Assembly: GCA_950106755.1 (NCBI GenBank)
Contig: OX467082.1
Span: 1,116,001-1,180,000, forward strand
Source of the DNA: Climacium dendroides
Taxonomy: Eukaryota > Streptophyta > Bryopsida > Hypnales > Climaciaceae
Direction of reading: 5' to 3'
Length of the DNA: 64,000 nt
Shown: one piece after another, positions 47,956-62,767 of the stretch
Position numbering within the stretch: position 1 is the first letter of the stretch
Layout of the letters: each line of letters starts with the position of its first letter
Position numbers and translations under genes: made by a program
The notes under the pieces: model-generated
Databases searched by the model: none
Told to the model about the DNA's origin: nothing
What the model saw: only the letters and a program-made list of their open reading frames with translations

Positions 47956-50600
47956 GACATTGTTTATGTATGGAAGTCTAGATCTAATTGATTTTGAGTC
48001 TAAAGGGCACCGTTGGTCTTTGTTAATTTTTTGACAAAAAAGAGAGACAATTGAGGGCAACCGTCTACCTCCCTCAAATAACAAAGGTTGAGGTAGCCAA
48101 GGAAACTAAAACATAGTCTAAAGACCAACTTACTCACTCTTTATATAACCCTCTAAGATAGACATTCTTTTCATGTCTTCCATATGCACACGTGGACATG
48201 AGGGTAGTATTAGAATATGATCCTCAAGTTGAGAATTATAAGCCATGTATTTGTCACGAGTTTGTCACTTAAGCCTTGTATTTTTTTTTTCGTTTTTGCT
48301 TAGATTTTATTCAAAATGACCTAAAAAAAGTGTTAACATCATATTTGGTAGAAGTCTCTATGAATATGGTATATTACCAAAAAGTCCTGAAGTACTCTAA
48401 TCACTTCTATTTACCATTTTCATTGTTTAAATAGGTGTTCATAATGTCAATTAAGAGTTTGAAATAGCAATCTCACAGTAGTAGGAAGTAGTAGGTAATT
48501 TGAAAAGGGGAAGAAGGCTTTAAAAAAAGTGTAAAGGCCTCTCTCTTTTCTTTTTGCACCCCTTTCTTTTATTTTGTTGAAGTTGTGTCAAAATATTAAC
48601 AATTTTCAAATGAGTGTAGATTTCACACCATTTGGTTGTCAAAAATCCCCCTAACATTTAGATTTAAAAAATACATGGTTCAAGAAGTTTGTTTGGTGTC
48701 ATTTCTAGAGAATTTGGGTTGGAACCAAGCTACCAAACATTCATACTAACACACATGTAACAAGAACCTCATTTCAAATTCATTCTAACAAATTGCACTC
48801 ACAATATAACAATATTTTACTTATAATGGAATTTAGAAGGAATTTAAAAATTTTCTTTTTAAAATCTATAAATAAAATATCAGTAATAGCATTGGTGAAT
48901 CTAATCATATGGATAGAATATAAACTCAAAATTTACAACTTTCATTTGTGTACAAATTTCAAATTATTCTTTAAAGCAGTACTTTATGATGATTTTTCTC
49001 AAATTGTAAATTTGGGAAAAGACTTTACACATTTTTGGGATGTACTAGATATCATTCTACTATGAGAAGGAATTTGAAGGCTATAAAGGTTTGTTTCAAG
49101 CTTATTTCTCAAGTTGGAAATGCATCAAAATATTAAAATAATAGAATTTTTAATAAAAAAACTCATTTTTTAATTAATTAATTAATATTGTTTAATGTGG
49201 AATGATTGTGACCATGTCAAACTATTGATTTGGCAGAGTTCTTAGAGTTCCTTGTAGTCTAGGAACTCATGAAAACTCATAGGTTTTTTTGGCCTTGAAA
49301 CCTCTTCTAATGATTTTGATAATTCTCATGTCCAAATGGACTATTATATAATTGCATACAATTTTAATATTCTCAATTACTCCATTGATGACTAAAATGT
49401 TGAACTTGATTTGAATTAAGTGTTGCAATGTGATGTATAACATTTAATAAAAGTTATCATATAGTGAATGTGAATGAATGATGGAGTTTTAAGGAAAAAA
49501 ATGATATAACTAACTTAAAATGAATAGATATGGAATTCAAATGAAAATTTGCAAATGCCCAATTATTATACCTACCTATAGGGTCAACATTTTATGTTGA
49601 ATAATTAATTAAAGTTGGAAAAAGTGGTTACTATAGGTTTAATACAGACAATAGAGTTATAAGAGATCAAATTCCTACTAGTCAAGTAGTTGCCTTTAGA
49701 ATTAATAAAAAATTCATTTTCTTTAATTTTAAATTTTAGAAGAATTCAACACCTTCATTACAAGAGTATTAAGAAGGTTGTAAATTAAGATTTGTATGTA
49801 CTCCATTTTGAAATTTATATAAGGCCAATTTCCTAATAATTTAGCACTTGCAACATTAATTAATTAATTTTTCAACTTTCTCAAAGTATTTTTTTTAAAT
49901 CCAACTTTTTATTTTTAACTTAATTTTTACCATCCCTAATAGCCAAGTGTTGTATGTAGAATAATCTATGTAATGTAGATTAAAACTCTAATTACATTTT
50001 ATAATGTGCCCAAAAATTGATTGCAAAATTTTTCCACAAGGGTTTACTTCTCTATTCTTTGACCTTTTGTATTCTACTCTTCCAATGTCTAAAAGCATCT
50101 TCCATCCAATTGAAAAATTGGCCCTCTAAATGTATTTCTAACTTTTGACTCATATATAATTAGAACTTGAAAATACTATCATTGGAGTGCATCCAAAAGT
50201 ACTTTAAGTAAACATAAGGAAATTCAAATTTAAACATTGGATGAATGTAGAGTACCATTGGTTAAATTTTGCTTTAGTTACCATGTCTATGCCAAGACAT
50301 TTATAATTTTTTACTTTTGATTAGCTTTTGAAGCAATTTATTTTCATTGTCAAATGTTTAAATTTGAGTTTTCTTGTACCTACTCAAAGCATTATTGGAT
50401 GCACTTCCAATGATACTAATTTCAAGTTATGATAAAATACCATTCAAAAGTTAGGAAGAAATTTGGTGGGCCAGCATACCGGTTGGTGTACCGGTTCGAC
50501 TGAGGATGCTCTAACTGATTCGCAGCTATTGTTGCATTCCCTGTAGCTGGCGATGTTGGTGGCATGCTCGTCATCAGCGCTTGCGCTGCAGTTCCCTGCT
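47956..50600. other. AT-rich intergenic DNA
   Basis: Long AT-rich stretch with poly-A/T runs and TTAATTAA-type motifs. No exon or element end recognised on either strand. Confidence 0.6.
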
Positions 50601-51548
50601 TCAAGTTATTCACCCTGTTTTAGGGTTTTGTGTTTTTCTTAAGAGCGGTGATCGGTGTGGCGAGCGACCCGCGGCGTTGCCCTGTTGTTTTGCTGCTCCC
50701 GCTGTGCGCTGAGGTCCGCCATTCACTTCTGGGCTTCGATTAGGTTTCTGTGTCTACTGCTGGCCCGGTGGAGCCCGTGGTGGTCGGACCTCGGTGTCTC
50801 TCCCTCTGGAGTTAATTGTTGTTCGCTTGTTGTCGTGGAGCTGGCTCCTGTCTCGGTTCGGAGGAATTGCGGGATGCGTCGATGACCAAATTTGCGATCG
50901 GAGCCGACGGGGACGTTCGTTGCTTGGGAGCTCCGGAGTCTAGGTGCTGACTTCTTTCTCAGATTGGGTTGTCATACTCTTACGTGTGAATTTTCAGTTC
51001 TTCTTTTGGCATTGGGAACAGGTTTGAGGGTAGCCATTGAGGATTTTTTGGCAGGGCCCTAGTCGGTTTTTGGCCGTATGTGGATTGAATCCGAGGGCAC
51101 TCGCTAATCAATTGGCAGTGTTAGCTGTTTCTCGCTTCTCCTCCTCTCTTGCTCGAATCGTGCTCGCTCTGGGAAGTTTGAGATGCTTATATCCTGCGTA
51201 TGGGAAAGTGTTTTACAATCAATCAAGGAAAAAGGTGGGGAATGTGTGAAATAGAGAATGAGCTGACACTCACGGCAACTCTCACTCGTCTAGTGTTGGC
51301 GACGGATGTATTTTTAGCTGGTAGAATTCCAATGATGGAGGCCCTTGATCAGCGAGTGTTTAGGGTACTTGGAGATGGTTTGTAGATGAATTAGATTTTG
51401 AGGATGACAAGACTGCTTGCGTTCTGTGCATGGCAGTGAGCTGGAAGTGGGGTTAAGACGGAATTGCTATGGTTGATGGCACCGAGTTGGCGGTGGTGGC
51501 GAATGTGAGATTGTGAATTCAGTTCTGGGACCGTAGGCCGTGGAAAGT
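50601..51548 (+). promoter_or_regulatory. Probable promoter and 5'-UTR of the exportin-4 gene
   Basis: Composition jumps from AT-rich to GC-rich at about 50640 and stays mixed up to the ATG at 51549, as expected for a promoter-proximal and leader region. No TATA box can be assigned with confidence. Confidence 0.5.
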
Positions 51549-54500
51549 ATGGGGCTCGAACAGGGTGGATGGCAGCAACACAGCCTGAGCGCTGATCTGG
51601 AGCGTCTCGTAGGCGCCATGCAAGCTGTAGAGCAGGCTTGTGCTGCTCTTCAGGTACGACGGGATCGACGTTCTTGGAATGTGGATGTTAATTGGTTAGG
51701 GGTTGAGATATTTCTGGAAGCAAGAATTTGGTGTTCATTTGCGATGGAATGAACGCTTTTGTACAGCACTGGTGTCTTAATTTTTCTTCCAAGAGTTTTG
51801 TTTTCTTGCGCTTGTCGCAATTTGTCCTTTTAGACGGGATGATTTAGAGTAGTATCTCACCGTGGAGAGCATCAGTAGGTTTTTGGTTGTGACATTTGTG
51901 TGCCCTTTGATCTCATACGTTATATCTTTGATTATCGTGTCATCTTATTCGCTTTGGTGGGGAGGGGCCTGTTTTCTCCATTGTGCAAGGATCTATGGTG
52001 GGGATGCCTTGAGTTTTTAAGCATTTGAGGGTGTTTAGTAGCATGCATAAATAGCATCCAGTAGTGCTGTTGTCTACGGAGAAAATCTTTATGCTTTCTA
52101 AATTTGAGGCTGGTTTGCTAGTGTGGAGATTATCACTCCATAGATCCTTGGGTACTTTAGGTGGTCAGAACTTACCCAAGGATCTATGGTGGGGATTGTT
52201 CTTAGTCGAATACTGCTTTGGAGCTCACGTGGAACGTTGTAGAATAACTCTTTCTGCATACTGAACTTTTACTGTGTCCTGGATAAGTGATGGATGTTTA
52301 GATCAAATATTTGACCTTGGAGCATTTCATTCGAACTTGTTTGATAACCTTGCACATGATTCTCAGGAGCCAAACGGCAGAGCTGCTGCCGAGACGACGT
52401 TGCTTGCATTTCGCAAATCATCTCAACCATTACCAGCTTGCCAGTATATACTTGGTCTGGAACCTTGCCCTAACTGGAAGATCTGTTTTTCATTATTAAC
52501 TTTCAATAGCTATGAAATGTAGCTCGTGTGTCCTGTATGGATGTCATTCATTTGACTTGTGTTGCTGAACAGTTACGATGAATACTTGGTCTTGTTCCGT
52601 ATCAAGCATTGAGTTTAATTCTTGCTTCCAAGCATTGGGAGTTTTTACTTAACACTGTAGTTTTGCCAGTCGAAATACAGTCGAATGCTTCTGCAGCTAC
52701 TGAAGTGCTCTTGCGTGTACTGGTTGTTTGTGCATAGAACATTCTCATATGGCCACAGCCAGGTTTCAGGCAGCAGCGACAATGCAGGAGGCAGCAATCC
52801 GAGAGTGGCCCTTACTCACTGCAGATGAGAGGAGCAACTTGCGCACGTAATTTTCTGCCTGTTTCATGGTTTATCATGTTATTCTCTCTTATCATTTAGT
52901 TTCATTATGTGTAATCCATGAGGTAGCTACACTAGTATCTAGCATGACATTTGGTTTGCTTTGGTCGTGGGTGCTCGATGCTCTTGCTGCTTATATGTTG
53001 GTTTTTCAATTTGGAATACCTGTGGTAAATATGAATCCGAAAATTTATCTTCTGGTTGAGCGGACGAATTTGTGCTCAACCTCACACGTCTCCCATTAAA
53101 TTTAAGGATGCTTTATCACAGTAGTTTGTTCAGGTGACATGAGTGTATTGAAGCTTTGGAATTGTTGTTACAGGTATTGTCTGCATTATGTGATGGCTCG
53201 AGCTGATGCTGCTGAAGCTTATGTTCAAATGAAGGTTTTGTCAGTAGCTGCTGTGCTACTGAAAAGAGGCTGGTGAGCAGTGACTTGACAATTATAACTA
53301 GTGTATGGTAGAGGTCATCTAGGGTTCATATTTATATTGGCTTGGGCGTTAATTATATAATCATCAATATAAATGGCGCTAAAGATTATTTTTGTTTAGT
53401 TGTTTTGATGTTTTCGGGTTACAGAACTTCCAAGTATGTGGCAACTCATGGTAATATTTGACGTGAAGATTGCCTATGAAACCTTATTTAGGTTGCAAGA
53501 ATTGATGCAATCTCCTGGTCAGTCCACCTCGTCTTCTTGGAGCTTCTGAGTACGAACGCTTGAATGGCACACATATGTACATATCTACAAGATGAGACTG
53601 TTTGCTGATTGGAAAGCAATCTGAAGCATACACTTTGTAGCTGAATCATATGAAACATGTTGTTACGAGGAGACATGCACAACTTTTAAGACCACAACTA
53701 TTGGTAGGCTTGTTTCAATGTCCTGGGCATTGATTTTTTTTGTGATCCCAGGCTGGAGTCTGTTGCTACGGAGAAGGAAGCCTTTTTTGCAGAGGTAACT
53801 CATTCCACACATTTTAATTCTTTGAGCAGTAAGCTGGTACTCATCACGTCTTAGGCTGCTTCTTAAGGGAGTTTCTTAGTGTTTGTTTTGGCGTAGAGAC
53901 TTGTAGGCTTCTGCTCTTTTCTCAAGGTATTTTTCATTTGGGTCTAATTCCTTAATATTCCAAAGTTTTGGGTAAATGAAGGTAGACTTACATCTTGTGG
54001 CCTTACCTTCTCTTTTGAACCCTTTAGCGCTCCGACATCAATATTCTGGATGATGAACAGTGTTTCAGGTCAATGTTTCGGCCAAGTATTTTCATTCATC
54101 CAAACCAATTCTTGAATCTTCTGATGATGACCTTTCTTTGTGACCAATTTGATGAAATTGAGGTAAATAATATATTTCTACAAAGATATATGCAAAAATG
54201 TGCAAAAATCCAAAAAGGATACTGACGGTAAAGGGTTAACTTGCCTTTGTTTTTTCAATTATGCTGCATAAAAATACTCCATGCGAATGTGGACACCAAC
54301 TATATCAGTCGGATTTCTTTGCAGGTCAGGCAAGCGATTTTAGGAGCACATGGGCCAGCTGCCCAACGATCGGGAATAGCATTACTAGAAGCATTGGTGT
54401 CCGAGTTCGCTCCTTCCACTGCCAGTGCTATGGGCTTACCTGCAGAAGTTCACGAGCATTGCAGAGCTTCTTTGGAATTAGATTATTTACAGGTATGGGA

Positions 54501-57500
54501 CTTATTGTGGGGTGCTCCTGTTTTGAGTTTCATTAACTGTACAACACAAATTTCTGATGAGTGTGGAGATTTTTCTTTGTTATCCGTGCTTCTAATTAAG
54601 GCTGTAGCTTCTCTTGACAAATTTTTTGTGTGTGTGTGAATACGGAATAACGATTTTGTAATTCTTCGGAATGAAGACTTTGACTTTTGTTGCTAAATAG
54701 ATAATTCTCCGTTGCAGTTATTCTATATGTGGGCTCAAGAAGCTGCCGTGACATCTGCTGAAAGGGCTCTGCAAGGAGTTGGTGGTGCAATGGACATAAA
54801 TGTTTGTGCATCTGCATTAAGGCTCATGTCTCAAATCCTAAACTGGGAATTTCAAGGCACGAATTGGGTTCGAAGTGTTAACGGCGCCGTTCTCATGGGA
54901 AAAAGCAAAACGAATGCTTTCACATCGTCGATAGGACGAGACTCGAATAATGCCAGACGCCCTGGTGATCATGCATCTTTGGTCCAGGTGTGTATGTTGG
55001 AATTCGCTTTTCACCTGTTCTTTCATTTGTGCAGTCGGGAACTTTATACTGGATGGCGTTAAAGGTCAATTTCCATGTTCTTTTTGGTGGATAGGATCCG
55101 TCGTGTTACATAATTTAGGCTGAGTGCTTACGTCATGTGTCAGTGCAGCCAGGGCCAGGTTGGCAGGATGTTTTGCTGGAAGCAAATCGAGTGAATTGGA
55201 TTTTAGAACTGTATGCACATATTCGCCGAAGACAAGTTGGTGGTCCTTCGTGGATGGATTCGCCTCTTGCGGTTTCTGCTCGCCAGCTTATCGTTCAGTT
55301 ATGTTCCTTGAATGGGAACATCTTTTCATCTGGTGAGTTGGGCTGGTCAATTGCAGACTTGGTGTTCTAATTGTTGGCGTGCAGAATAAGTTACGAACTC
55401 TTCATTGATTTGTTGATGGACAGATGACTGTATCTGTACAGATGGTGGTACATCTCAAGAGCTTCATCTTCAACGGCTGATGACAGGAGTTACCTCTTGG
55501 CTAGATCCACCCGAAGTTGTTGTAGGTTCCTTGTTGGCAGGTTCAGTTTGTGAGAGGTGCGTGATCGTGGGCAAGTGTCGCTTTCTTCTCTTGATAGTTT
55601 GAACATAGGTACATCTGAGCTGTCTTTCCATTATTGTTCTATTTTATGCCTTTTACCACCAAGACTACTAATCTCTCGTGTTCGTGGCTGCAGTGAGCTG
55701 TTGGATGGATGCCGGTCCCTTGCCGCTATTGCCAGTGTGAATTCTCCTTCAGCTTTCGACCAACTTCTCAAACCTGTATCTAGGTGAGGCAAATATCTCT
55801 GATTGCGTCCTCATGCTGGATTAAGGCGGAGGAATCTTGCCATTTTGATGTAGTAAAACTTGGGACTATGTTAATTCAATGACTATTTTATGGGTGACCT
55901 ATATTCTGACGATAGCATCGATAACATATCTCAAGTTCTTATAATCTTCATCTGATGTCCTCTTTCATTTATATTAGTAATTGACTGTCATACATTATCT
56001 GACCTTTCTTGGCTTTAATTCTGCCTGAGGGCAATGTCATACTTTGCTGTTGTCTTGAACATCGTTGCGTGAAGTTATTGCTCTTTTTACGAGTTCGGCT
56101 CACTTTTGAATATGATGGGTTGGACTTGTGGGTACAGATCAATAGGAACTTTGAGCCTTTTAGCTTCTCTCACACGAGAGGTTATCAAGGCCCGTGAGCA
56201 GAACGGGAAAGAAGAGGATACATGGGCAGTAGAAGCTCTTGACATCCTTTTAGACACCTGGACCGTGCTCCTACAAGTAAGCATCCTATTATGCTGTGAT
56301 TTCGTGGATTTTCTCATTCTTAAGTGCCAAAAGCTTATGCCGTTAATTGTTGGCCAAATTGTTTCAGAATATTGAATTATCTCAATGAAGATTATTTGGA
56401 AATAGAAGTCATGGACTTCCAGCGTTGTTTGACTAGAAAGGACCATCGCACTGATTGTTACAACATTCTTGCAGCCTGCAGATTTCAGTAAGAGAATACC
56501 ATTTCCATCCAGTGGTGTGGAGGCAGCCGCTGCAGTTTTCCAAGCTTATGTTGAAACTGAAGTGAGAGGTATTGCACCAAATTTTTGTTTTAGAATCTCT
56601 TATCTACCTTTCTCTGTTTGGGATTATTTGCATTCGATTTCTCTTACAGAGATCATCATAAAGTTGGTTGTCTTCACACCACTTCTAATCTTGTCTCATG
56701 CGAATCATGATACTGTTCTGTGTTACAGCTGCCGCAGCATCAGCAAATGACGAGGATGATGAATCTGAACAACTTCGTGCTAGCATTGCAGGTGTTTCAT
56801 TTAATCATAATCTATGAGCAGAAAACACGTCTGTGTGAAACTCTGTGAAAAACGCGTTTTTCCAAAGCTTCGTCTGATTTGTGTTTATTCTCAGTAGGTC
56901 TATCGTGTTAGTTGATGGAGGTCTTTCAGACAAATAGAAAACTGAGGATGTAAGGCGTTGCATGCAGCAAGAGACGAACACCTGAGTGCGGTTGCACTCG
57001 TGGCTCGGGCAGCTCCAATGTCAACTATTTCATTTTTAGCTATGCTTATTTCTGAACGCTGCTCTTGGCTACATCAAGTAAGTCAACCTCTTTATCTAGT
57101 ACACTACTTGATGGGGGGCCAGATGTGTGTGTGTGGGGAAATCTTTGAGCTGTTTAAAGGGGGCTCGTATATACTGTCGAAGACTTTGTAAAGGATTCTT
57201 CATCTATTGGGTAGTCTTGTCTCTCCTACTGTTTCTCCTGTAGGAGGTATTAGTTATGTCCTCTGCAACCCATTTTTCCTCATAATTTTTTCCCATGGGG
57301 AGAAATGTAGTGTACAGGAGGAAGAAACGATCCTACCTCAGTGATGGAAGAGCTGCATTGGCTTTTGCTCATGTCAGGGCATGTCCTTGCGGATTGTGGA
57401 GATGGCGAAACACCTCTGGTGAGCTTACATGGCCACCGGTATTACAATAACACCTATTTATTGGTTCATGCAGCAGCCTCTCAAAAGTAGTTGCATTACT

Positions 57501-60500
57501 GTAATAAATTTTATAACCTTAAAAATCAATGTCTTTTTTTTTGTGTTTTGTTAAGAAAGTTTTTGCTTTTCCTCTGTGCTTGTTTGACTCCTAAGAATGC
57601 CTTGTGAAGAATCCTCTCATGGTATTTTTGTAACGAAATTTTTGGACATGCTTCTCCAGGTCCCTGAGTCAATATCAGCATTGAGTGTGAGCACAGCAGA
57701 TGCTGCCAATCATCCTGCGGTAGTGCTTTCTCGGTCAGTAACGGTGTCTATCATACACGGGATTGCGGATGAAATTTTTAGGTTTTTTCTTAGGCATGGT
57801 GGATGTTTATGGCGACCATACTTAGCTATTGTCGCTTACTGAAGCTTAGGTGCTATGAGGGGCTACCAAGTTCTTTTAGTAGATAAGTAGTTTGTAGTTT
57901 GGGTCCTTGCTCACCCTGTTTTTTGGGTCAGATCTGTCATCGAGTTGGCACGCCAGAGCTTGGATGTGGCTTTACGAGCTGAGTTTTTCAGCCCACGTCT
58001 CATGGAGGTAATGTTCTGCTGCTTCTAATGCTGCTAATGTTGCCAGTTTATCTGTGCGATTTTTGGAGCCTAGTTTGTGGTATGAGGCAATAATAATTAT
58101 ACTTAAACCCTTGAACGCTCTGGAAAACGTAATCAATCAGATTTAATGGGCGTTTAAGGGTTAAATGCTCCAAATTCTGTGTATGTGCCTGGTCTGGAAT
58201 GACGCGGCTTCAGTGCAAATAGCTCGTAAGTACTTGAACAGGTTTGGAGATCATACTAATCCACTTCAGACCTCGCCGTCCGATCTAAATCTCGAAACTG
58301 CTCGTGATTGATAGCTTTAAAACGTTAGATCTTAATTATCATCTTATCTAACTTAGTAACTGTTCACCTTCCTCAGCCGCAATAGTGTTGAAAATTTTAA
58401 ACTCTTGACTGTACGCTTTGCCGATCTTCTAACATTGGTAAAACTGGCTTTCTTGGCCTCGGAGGAGGCATGCAAGGTGGTTTGAGTTCTGCTGGATTGT
58501 GAATCTCATTGTGTTACCACGAAGTGCATATATAAAGGAATTCTCAAGTGGTTTGGTTGTTGCTTGCAGGCCATTGTGTGGTTTTTTGGGAGATGGGTGG
58601 ACACCTACTTAATGCCAGCTGATGCAGGACGAGGCCCCAATTCTACTCCTTCCAGTAATGAAGGCGATCAACAGCAGATGCCTGGCATAGCTGGTCCACA
58701 ACTTCATCCTCTTGTTATGGCATTTGGAGAGGAAGGAGGTGGTAAGGTTGTTTTGGATGTGCTTGTAAGAGTGGCTGTTACTGCCCTCACTGCATGGCCT
58801 GGCGAACGCACATTGCAGGTATTTTGTTACACCAGATTGACTCGTTTGATCAATTCCTGCTATCTGCCTGTATGGAAAGGTCTAAACTGCTTTTTTCCAA
58901 ACTTTCATGTGACTTCCCAAGGGTAGGTCTAAAATTTGATTTGCCTGTGCCTCGCAGGATCTCGCGGGATTTCAGCTCCTTCCATCCTTGGTGCGAAGGC
59001 GTAATATCTGTGTTCATTTGGTCACCCTGGTGAGTTTCATGTATCTTATTTTGATCTATTTGCCACTACATGAATAATATTTCGGAGTGTATTTGATATT
59101 GTTATCCCTGCAGGTAGTCTTGTGGCTTGCTTGCTTCGTTTGTAAGATGTTTTTCCTGCTTGCTTCGTTTGTAAGATGTTTTTCCTGCTTGCTTCGTCTG
59201 CTTGATTTTTCTTATTACCAGATATTGAGATTTATGGAATTCATGAATCGGCTATGGTTCAGGTTCTAAAATGACCCAATTGGCATGTACAGGAACCTTG
59301 GCAGGAGTTGGCTCAGGCTTTTGCGTATCAGCAACCCCCTCTTGTCAACCTTGCATCTCCAATCCAGGTTAGAAGAAACCTTCCGGACAGCATTTACTTG
59401 GACAAGATCGAGTTTTACTACCTGTTCGATTATCTTGATTAATTCCAACTTGAAGTCAAGTCATGGCTCTTCAGTAAATTCTTTAGATGAATTGAAAGTG
59501 ACTTTCGCTGTGTTTTGGTGATGCAGCGGGCACTGTCAGAGGCCCTTTGTCGATCAGCTGCTGGCATGGGTAGTGGTGATGCGACCAATCAGTAAGTGAG
59601 CTTGGATTTACTTTTCCCTCTTGATTTGTGAATGCATTTTAACCGCTCGTTGTCATGACATCCCGAAAGTTTAATATCCTGATCCCATACGGAGCTTGTA
59701 GCATGTCGGTCTTTGGCGGAATGTTGTATCATTTCGGCACTAATATCTAGCTTTATTGTGCAGATATGTCAGGGATTTGTTAGGCCCTATAACGAATAGT
59801 TTAGCTATACTTTCAAAACATGATGATCTGCAAGTATTTGCACAGCAGCCTGATGTCATTATGCAGGTGAGATTGCGCTTCCTCCTGCTTTTGACCTCTG
59901 TATTCTGGGTCATCTTATTCTACCTTCGCTGTTGGATTTTTGCAAGAACCTAAATGTGAAGGGTTAATTGTTACTGATTTGTGGACTGGAATATGCCATA
60001 GCTATATCTTGAGTTCTACTTTTGTTGATGTTCTAAGCACTCCCTTGTGCTATCTCAGGTGAGTTGTCTAATTGAAAGATTAAGGGGGGCAGCAAGAGCT
60101 ACGCTGCCACGGAGTCAGAGAGCAATTTTTGATGTAGGGTCTGCAGTCATGGAGCCGTTGCTGGTATTGGTGCAAACATACAAGCATCAGGTATCAAAAT
60201 GTGACTACAGTCTTGAACGTTAAAGAAGAGTGTTCCTTTGCAGATAGTCGTCAATATTCTTGTTTCTTCTGCATACGGGACTGTGTTGGTTGGATATGGA
60301 TTCGTATGACGTAGAGAAAGAGCGGGAGAGTTACGAAGAGCATTTTTTAAAATTTGGTTGTAAAGCTGCTGACCTTGGTCAAAAGAAGTCTTAGAGTGGA
60401 ACATTTAATAGTTGTTCCATGACCAAAAATGGTCCTGTTTACAGGGTGTAGTTGTCTAGCGCTATGTTTTAATCTTTTTTTTAACTGCTTTTCATTTTAA

Positions 60501-62665
60501 TTATGGGTTAATCGTTTAGATTATGTCAGTATTGAACTGCTAAAGTGTGAAGTTTGTCTTGTGACTTTAAATCTATCTGGATGTTGGACTGGTGCAGTCT
60601 TCCGTGATCTACTTGGTGCTCAAATATGTCGTCGATTGGGTGGATGGTCAAGTAGCTTTTTTGGAGGCCAAGGATACAGCCATCCTTTTCAGCTTCTGCG
60701 TACGGCTTCTCGAGATATATTCAGCTCATAACATTGGAAAGGTTTCTGTGACGGCTTCGGTGAACTTGTTAAGCGAGAGTCAAACTGAGAAGTATAAGGA
60801 CCTGAGGGCTCTACTTCAACTCCTGACCAATTTAAGCTCAAAAGACTTGGTGAGTGTCTTGGGTGATCATTCAGATTCTTTGGTCTAGGGTCGTTTTTCT
60901 ACTTATGTGCTTTTTAAGGTCTACTCGTAATAGCTCGTGTGTTTGGTTCTAACCTCTCGTGTTAACACGACAGATCGATTTTGCCTGTGACGTCAATGGT
61001 GAAGTTGAAAATCCTGACGTGGCACAAGTGAGTGAAATGCTCTTGGCGACTCTTGTAGGTCTAGAAATTCGTATTGTTTTTTTTTATCTTGAACGCCGCA
61101 GAATTCTGTTTTAAATCCTAGTAAGCCTGTTCAATCTGCTCATGTGTTTCATGTACGGCAGGTTGTGTACTTGGGCTTGCACATTATTACGCCACTTATG
61201 TCAGTTGATCTTCTCAAATACCCGAAATTATGCCGCCAGGTTATGTCCTTTCCAACTTATCTTTGCTAGTTAATTTGAGTTATTTCTATTTTGAAAGCTT
61301 TTGGAAAAGACATTCCTTCATTCCATGAGCGATACAGGGCTCAATTGTATTACTGTACCGTAACCTCTGTCAATGTGATGGCTGCACTCGCATATTGTGG
61401 CATTACCTCCCTTCCTAACTTTTCAGTTTTGTATTCTATTCCAGTACTTCACTTTGTTAGCGCACATGTTGGAGGTTTATCCTGAGAAGGTGGCAAAGCT
61501 TTCCCCTGAAGGGTTTGCGAGGATTACGAGCACATTGGACTTCGGTCTGGGGCATCAGGTGTGGGTCTGGCAACTTTGACGTATAAATATGAATTAGTAG
61601 TACGTACAGGCTACATGATTTTTTTGTTATTTATCATTGATTGAATAGTTGCTATTATACTCCGTAACATCCTAGAATTTCACATTCTAGCGCTGGTTTG
61701 AGTAATTATGTTTAATATCGCTCTTTAATATCATTTTTATTCTAGCAGGATGTGGAGGTTGTGAGTATGTCACTCACAACGTTGAATGCTATAGCTTTTT
61801 ATCACTATCAAGCCATTTGTAGGGGCCAGGAAGGTCTTGGTGTGCATGTGCTTAGTACTCAAAACGCACATGGTGGGGTGGAGGAAGGAGTATTGGACCA
61901 CTTTCTAAGATCCGTTATGCAATTCCTTCTATTTGAGGATTACAGGTATTTAGACCAATCAATCTCTTAATGCTGGTCGTTCTGTAATTGTTGGTTGCTT
62001 GCTTAATGTATCCTAATGGACAACCCTTCCATATTGAGGGTCTTTGTCATTGCTGAAAGATTTCTACGACTTCAATGTCCTATAATCCAAACCTCTTGAC
62101 CTGATCATTCTCTGGTATTTCTCTTGTCATTAGTTATGTCGTACTTGAGGCTACAGCGTGATCTGCAGTTTTAGTGATTCACTAATTGGTAGTGAGACCC
62201 TTAGCCCAGTGTGTACCGTCAGTGAGTTTGATGACTGAATAAATGTGTGTTTCTGTGCAGTAATGATCTCGTGGAGCCAGCTGCAGATGCTCTCTTGCCA
62301 CTTGTCTTGTGCAATACTGCTTTATATCAGGTAATTTTCTGAAGTACAGATCGATTGTGGTGGCTGTTCCCTATCTATATTGTCATGATTTCACTGTTGG
62401 TTTAAATAGTCCCTTTCTACCTTTTAATGAATGAAATTGATTATGGCGGTAACAGATTTTCATTTGATTGGAACAGAGATTAGCACTGGAGCTTTTGAAG
62501 GGACAGCACAACGCTCTTATGCAAAGCCGGCTTGCCACAGCTTTCCACGTCCTTCTGAATGCTAATCAAGTGACGTCTTCTCTAGATCGCAGAAACCGCC
62601 GCAGATTTAGGGAGAACCTGTATTCATTTTTATCGGATGTGCGAGGATTCTTACGGACTAGATGA
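51549..62665 (+). CDS. XPO4: Exportin-4, nuclear export receptor (importin-beta family)
   Basis: Thirty exons: 51549-51653, 52367-52454, 52738-52846, 53174-53272, 53752-53794, 54325-54492, 54718-54987, 55149-55332, 55424-55556, 55694-55783, 56138-56276, 56475-56568, 56729-56791, 56968-57077, 57311-57418, 57660-57733, 57932-58007, 58570-58818, 58958-59029, 59293-59367, 59527-59591, 59764-59866, 60059-60190, 60598-60849, 60974-61027, 61162-61239, 61445-61558, 61749-61945, 62261-62330, 62477-62665. They join without a stop to 1200 residues, the usual length for plant exportin-4. Blocks match the family throughout: ARFQAAATMQEAAIREW, LVSEFAPSTASAMGLP, LRLMSQILNWEF, SARQLIVQLCSLNG, VVYLGLHIITPLM, VTSSLDRRNRRRFRENL and the end DVRGFLRTR. 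Exportin-4 carries eIF5A and some regulators through nuclear pores with RanGTP. The donor of exon 2 (gtctgg) is weak but required by frame. Confidence 0.95.
59128..59215. repeat. Tandem repeat in an exportin-4 intron
   Basis: Two full copies and a partial third of a unit of about 31 bp (tgcttcgtttgtaagatg core) within intron 19. Confidence 0.8.
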
Positions 62666-62761
62666 TTGGAAGTGTACAATCTAGGGCTCCTGAACAGACT
62701 TTCTTTATTCTTTTTGTAGGTATTGGGGTAGATGGTCTTACTTATTGAGAACTGACGAGCC

Positions 62762-62767
62762 AATAAA
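62762..62767 (+). terminator. Poly(A) signal AATAAA after exportin-4
   Basis: AATAAA 97 bases past the stop codon, a suitable distance for the gene's 3'-UTR. Confidence 0.5.

Noticed and set aside
48793..49065. 90-codon open frame in AT-rich DNA
   Set aside because: Composition is Lys/Ile/Leu/Phe-rich as expected from AT-rich noncoding sequence; no motif or neighbouring exon.
60147..60404. Minus-strand open frame inside the exportin-4 gene
   Set aside because: Lies across an exon and intron of a well-supported plus-strand gene and has no recognisable domain.
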